A stretch of 64,000 bases of DNA from Beggiatoa leptomitoformis. GTDB lineage: Bacteria > Pseudomonadota > Gammaproteobacteria > Beggiatoales > Beggiatoaceae. The notes below the pieces were generated by a model. That model was not told where the DNA came from, made no database searches, and was given only the letters and a program-made list of their open reading frames with translations. Positions within the stretch are counted from its first letter, which is position 1. Each line of letters starts with the position of its first letter. The translations under genes were made by a program, and so were the position numbers. The stretch lies in the NCBI RefSeq assembly GCF_001305575.3, contig NZ_CP012373.2, forward strand, positions 1,922,001 to 1,986,000, in the 5' to 3' direction. Shown one piece after another: positions 60,997 to 64,000 of this stretch.

Positions 60997-61320
60997 ATGG
61001 CAGAGAACATTCAACCGATTGCGCTGATTACCCACGATGATGATATTGAACGTGCAGCGCGTTCGATGAAAGCAATGTCTCATCCCTTGCGATTAAAAAT
61101 TTTATGCACATTGGGTGAGAATGAATTAAGCGTACAAGACATTGTAGAACAAGTCGGTACGTCACAAAGTAATATTTCACAACATTTAGCCATTTTGCGG
61201 GATAAGGGTATTTTAACATCACGTAAAGATGCAAATCGTGTTTATTATCGTGTAGGTGATGCGCGAACCCTTCGTTTAATCAGTATGATGCGTGAAGTTT
61301 TTTGCTCGTTTTGTAGCTAA
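60997..61320 (+). CDS. ArsR/SmtB-family regulator, BigR/SqrR-like
   Basis: About 107 residues from ATG 60997, or 112 from a GTG at 60982. Winged helix with SHPLRLKILCTLGENELSVQ, recognition helix SQSNISQHLAILRDKGILTS and wing RKDANRVYYRV. One Cys lies in helix 2 (ILCTL) and two at the end (FCSFCS). BigR and SqrR repressors, which sense persulfide, carry cysteines at the same two places. The CxC metal motif of classical ArsR is absent. A terminator separates it from the downstream rhodanese gene, but both could answer to sulfur. Confidence 0.8.
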   Translation: MAENIQPIALITHDDDIERAARSMKAMSHPLRLKILCTLGENELSVQDIVEQVGTSQSNISQHLAILRDKGILTSRKDANRVYYRVGDARTLRLISMMREVFCSFCS

Positions 61321-61337
61321 TGACTTGCATGAAATAT

Positions 61338-61383
61338 AATGATCCCCCTCTCAAACGGATTGAGTTGGGGATTATTCTTTTGT
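61338..61383 (+). terminator. Terminator after arsR
   Basis: AATGATCCCC (61338-61347) and GGGGATTATT (61367-61376) pair, with inner CTCAA/TTGAG, followed by CTTTTG. Confidence 0.75.
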
Positions 61384-61444
61384 ATCGTGGGCACAAATTT
61401 ATTTGCCCCTCATTTCTATAGATTAACTGTGGAGAAATAAACGA

Positions 61445-61915
61445 ATGGGACAATTGATGGAATTTGTAGGCAATCATCCTTTTTTATTTATAGCGTTGTT
61501 TGTGGTTACGGGGATGTTAGCGTGGCACACACTAAATAGTTTACAAGGTGGGGTTTCATTACAGCCTCAAGAAGTAACCATGAAAATCAATCATGATGAT
61601 GCCATTGTGGTTGATGTGCGGGAAGAGAGTGAATATATTCAAGGGCATATCATTAACTCACTGCATATTCCCTTGGGCAGTTTGGAAGGCAAATTGAATC
61701 GATTAGAAAAATACCGTTCTCGCCCAATCGTCGTCAGTTGCATGTCTGGACAACGCTCTGCAAGTGCCGTAGGGATTCTCAAGAAAAATGGTTTCGAGAA
61801 TGTGTATAATTTGGGCGGCGGAATAATGGCATGGCAAAACGCAAATTTACCCGTAACCAAAGGCAAGGAAAGCAAAGAGAAGCTTGGAACAGAAGTGACT
61901 ATTGAAAAAGCTTAA
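61445..61915 (+). CDS. yibN: Membrane-anchored rhodanese, YibN-like
   Basis: 156 residues with one N-terminal membrane helix (NHPFLFIALFVVTGMLAW). The rhodanese domain has VVDVREESEYIQGHI, and the active-site Cys is in SCMSGQRSASA, able to carry a persulfide. It precedes secB and gpsA as yibN does in enterics; the glutaredoxin gene grxC normally between them is absent. In a sulfur oxidiser it may handle sulfane sulfur. Confidence 0.88.
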   Translation: MGQLMEFVGNHPFLFIALFVVTGMLAWHTLNSLQGGVSLQPQEVTMKINHDDAIVVDVREESEYIQGHIINSLHIPLGSLEGKLNRLEKYRSRPIVVSCMSGQRSASAVGILKKNGFENVYNLGGGIMAWQNANLPVTKGKESKEKLGTEVTIEKA

Positions 61916-61975
61916 TAAATACGCGCTATATGTAAAATATCGCATTCGTTTTTTTATTTTTTGAGGAGTGTAACT

Positions 61976-62455
61976 GTGGCAGACGAAAATCAACAAGTAC
62001 AAGAAAATTTTCAAATTGGTACGATTTATATTAAAGATGTCTCTTTTGAAACCACCAGCTCTCCCGACGTGTGGAATGCACAAGGGAAATTAGCCCCAGA
62101 AACAGAAATTAGCAGTAGTATTAATGTTCTACGTCAAGATGTCTATGAAGTCATCCTGAAAATTAATGTAACAGTTAAAGTAGAAGACAGCACTGCATTT
62201 ATTATTGAAATTCAACAAGCTGGTGTTTTTGTGGTTCAAGGCTTTATTCCTGAACGCTTAAATTACATGTTGCACAGCTATTGCCTAAATATCCTCTTTC
62301 CTTACGCCCGTGCGAATGTTGCCGACCTCGTCATGCGTGGCGGATTCCCTCCTTTAACACTTGGCATCATGAATTTCGACGCGATGTATGCGCAACGGAT
62401 GCAACAACTCCGTGACGAAGCTGCTGCTAAAAGCACAACAACAGCAACTGCCTAA
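61976..62455 (+). CDS. secB: Protein-export chaperone SecB
   Basis: Tetrameric chaperone that keeps preproteins unfolded and hands them to SecA. 159 residues with IGTIYIKDVSFETTSSP, EVILKINVTVK, QAGVFVVQGF, LFPYARANVADLVMRGGFPP and the tail NFDAMYAQRMQQ. The GTG at 61976 lies seven bases after GAGGAG; an earlier in-frame start at 61961 overlaps that site. Confidence 0.95.
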   Translation: MADENQQVQENFQIGTIYIKDVSFETTSSPDVWNAQGKLAPETEISSSINVLRQDVYEVILKINVTVKVEDSTAFIIEIQQAGVFVVQGFIPERLNYMLHSYCLNILFPYARANVADLVMRGGFPPLTLGIMNFDAMYAQRMQQLRDEAAAKSTTTATA

Positions 62456-62483
62456 TTTCCTATCACTTGATAAAACACGTTGC

Positions 62484-63488
62484 ATGTTATTGCCGTCCGC
62501 CTTATTAGTTTTCGGGGCAGGGTCATGGGGAACTGCATTAGCCCTTGTACTTGCCCGCCAACACTATCCCGTTTATTTATGGGGCAAAAACCCTGACCAT
62601 GTTCGCACAATGCAGGAACAACGCTGTAATGCGCGGTTTCTGCCAAATGCGGCTTTTCCTGATAACCTGCAAGCTGTGACAGATTTCGCTACGCTTATGC
62701 CTGCGGTGCAAGATATTATTATCGTTGTTCCCAGTCATGGTTTTCGGGAAACCTTACAAAAAATTAAACCCTATGTCACATCTCAACACCGCCTATGCTG
62801 GGCGACAAAAGGGCTAGAATATCAAACAGGGCTACTATTACATGAAGTTGCCCGTGCAGAATTAGGCGAAAATATTCCGTTAGCGGTATTGTCAGGTCCT
62901 TCATTTGCGAGTGAAGTCGCCGCAGCGTTACCAACGGCTGTTACCATTGCGACAAATGATACGGCTTATGCACGTCATCTTGCCCAATTGTTTCATCACT
63001 CCTCGTTTCGTGCTTATACCAGCAACGATATGGTTGGCGTGCAAATTGGCGGCGCGGTGAAAAACGTAATTGCCATTGCGACAGGTATTGCTGACGGACT
63101 AAAAATGGGTGCAAATACCCGAGCGGCTCTAATAACACGGGGACTTAGTGAAATCGTGCGCTTAGGAACAGCACTGGGTGGACAGCGTGAAACCTTTATG
63201 GGATTAGCGGGATTAGGCGATTTAGTTTTAACCTGTACAGATAACCAATCGCGTAATCGACGTTTTGGCTACTATCTTGCGCAGGGAACAGACATTACCA
63301 GCGCACAAGCGCAAGTTGGACAAGTGGTTGAGGGCGTACACGCCGCGACTATCACTCACCAACTAGCACAAAAACACGCGGTAGAAATGCCGATTGTAGA
63401 ACATGTCAACCACGTTTTAACAGGACAATGCACGCTATTAGAAGCTGCACAAGCCCTGTTAGCCCGCGAACCGAAGCCAGAAATGTGA
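62484..63488 (+). CDS. gpsA: NAD(P)+ glycerol-3-phosphate dehydrogenase
   Basis: Makes sn-glycerol 3-phosphate from dihydroxyacetone phosphate for phospholipid synthesis. 334 residues. Nucleotide-binding VFGAGSWGTALALVLA, then VLSGPSFASEVA, catalytic-Lys region GGAVKNVIAIATGIADGL and GLAGLGDLVLTC. ATG 62484 gives the normal N-terminus, although its ribosome site is weak. It follows secB by 28 bases. Confidence 0.95.
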   Translation: MLLPSALLVFGAGSWGTALALVLARQHYPVYLWGKNPDHVRTMQEQRCNARFLPNAAFPDNLQAVTDFATLMPAVQDIIIVVPSHGFRETLQKIKPYVTSQHRLCWATKGLEYQTGLLLHEVARAELGENIPLAVLSGPSFASEVAAALPTAVTIATNDTAYARHLAQLFHHSSFRAYTSNDMVGVQIGGAVKNVIAIATGIADGLKMGANTRAALITRGLSEIVRLGTALGGQRETFMGLAGLGDLVLTCTDNQSRNRRFGYYLAQGTDITSAQAQVGQVVEGVHAATITHQLAQKHAVEMPIVEHVNHVLTGQCTLLEAAQALLAREPKPEM

Positions 63489-63493
63489 TAATA

Positions 63494-64000
63494 ATGAGCG
63501 ATAAATCAATTGAAGCCCGCGCTTTACTATTGGAAAATAAACACGGCGTACTCTCCACCTTATTAGCAGACGACCCACAATATCCATTCGGTTCAATCGT
63601 CCCTTACTGTTTGGACAGACTAGGCAACCCGCTGATTCTCATTAGCCGATTAGCCCAACATAGTAAAAATATTTTGGCACACCCTAAGGTTTCGCTCACC
63701 ATTAACCAAGCAACCACAGGTAATGTGCTAATGGCACCGCGTTTAACCTGTTTAGCGGATGTCGGTTCGCTGGCAACGGATGATGAAGACAGTAAAACAC
63801 GTTACTATCGTTATTATCCTGAAGGTGAAGCGTATCACCAACAACTGGATTTTCATTTTTATCGCCTCATTATTAAAAAAGCCCTTTATATTGGCGGATT
63901 TGGACGAATAGAATGGTTAGCCAGTGATGAATTGGTCAAACCCAATCCATTAAGTGCAGAAGAAGAACAGCAAGTGCTGACACACTTTAATACAGAACAT
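63494..64000 (+). CDS. HugZ-like heme-utilisation/PNPOx-fold protein (partial)
   Basis: 169 codons to the window end, open at the 3' side. It starts SDKSIEARALLLENKHGVLSTL and has the flavin-binding split-barrel pattern (GSIVPYCLDRLGNPLILISRLAQHSKNI, then VSLTINQ) and FYRLIIKKALYIGGFGRIEWL. This layout is typical of HugZ-family heme oxygenases and related pyridoxamine-phosphate-oxidase-fold proteins. The C-terminal DUF2470-type part would lie outside. The ATG is five bases after gpsA. Confidence 0.8.
   Translation, partial: MSDKSIEARALLLENKHGVLSTLLADDPQYPFGSIVPYCLDRLGNPLILISRLAQHSKNILAHPKVSLTINQATTGNVLMAPRLTCLADVGSLATDDEDSKTRYYRYYPEGEAYHQQLDFHFYRLIIKKALYIGGFGRIEWLASDELVKPNPLSAEEEQQVLTHFNTEH

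Overview
The window looks like a chromosomal segment of a low-GC gammaproteobacterium. The gene orders miaA-hfq-hflX...hflK-hflC-yjeT-hisZ-purA, ndk-rlmN-pilW-rodZ-ispG-hisS-yfgM-bamB, zapA-6S RNA and yibN-secB-gpsA are all gammaproteobacterial. Codon and product similarity suggest a sulfur-oxidising Thiotrichales member of the Beggiatoa type. This placement is inference from recall, not from a search. The content is mostly housekeeping. I saw no rRNA or tRNA gene, no complete insertion sequence and no prophage.

Layout. 1-1520 (minus): start of a kdp potassium-ATPase operon with two tiny membrane-peptide genes ahead of kdpA, which is cut by the window edge. 1735-2253: degraded remnants. 2254-5976 (plus): trpS, a GFA-fold protein, mlaA, the zapB-like/zapA pair and 6S RNA. 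6115-7131 (minus): an FKBP isomerase and a DEDDh exonuclease. 7182-10771: nitrogen module glnK-amt-amt with an NtrC-type palindrome upstream. 10832-15349 (minus): type II secretion gspK and a gspL/PilN-like gene below glk and moeB, then a small exported protein. 16107-24889 (plus): ndk through bamB. 25092-29820: a 1265-residue hybrid sensor kinase and HMG-CoA lyase. 29843-31162 (minus): an unassigned permease. 31687-34161: purM-purN and folE. 34368-40835: a 2155-residue secreted ExeM/NucH-type nuclease with added repeats and a beta-helix-like tail. 40912-44098: rtcA (minus), then DUF3108 and DUF58 genes. 44234-44414: a three-repeat CRISPR array with an AT-rich leader and no cas genes in view. 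44848-53701 (minus): purA, hisZ, yjeT, hflC, hflK, hflX, hfq and miaA, with a hypothetical gene and a brnT/brnA toxin-antitoxin pair lodged between hflK and hflX. 53798-54364: eroded remains of an M4-type protease propeptide. 54404-58684: gspF, a membrane protein and rep. 58721-60483 (minus): a Nudix hydrolase, a small exported peptide and gpmA. 60997-64000 (plus): an ArsR regulator, yibN-type rhodanese, secB, gpsA and the start of a HugZ-like gene.

How the parts work together. Ammonium uptake is controlled by P-II (GlnK with two Amt channels). Envelope biogenesis is covered by MlaA, BamB, YfgM, RodZ and SecB. The pseudopilus/secretion parts (GspK, GspL-like, GspF) are split over two sites and could help export the large nuclease. 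The ArsR regulator keeps two cysteines where persulfide-sensing BigR/SqrR-type repressors have theirs, and it precedes a membrane-anchored rhodanese, which suits a sulfur oxidiser.

The accessory signals most worth a second look are: the broken BrnT toxin beside an intact antitoxin; the CRISPR leader with a 14-bp motif repeated exactly 105 bp apart; the composite nuclease; and a recurrent intergenic stem-loop. No clearly new multi-gene system is evident.
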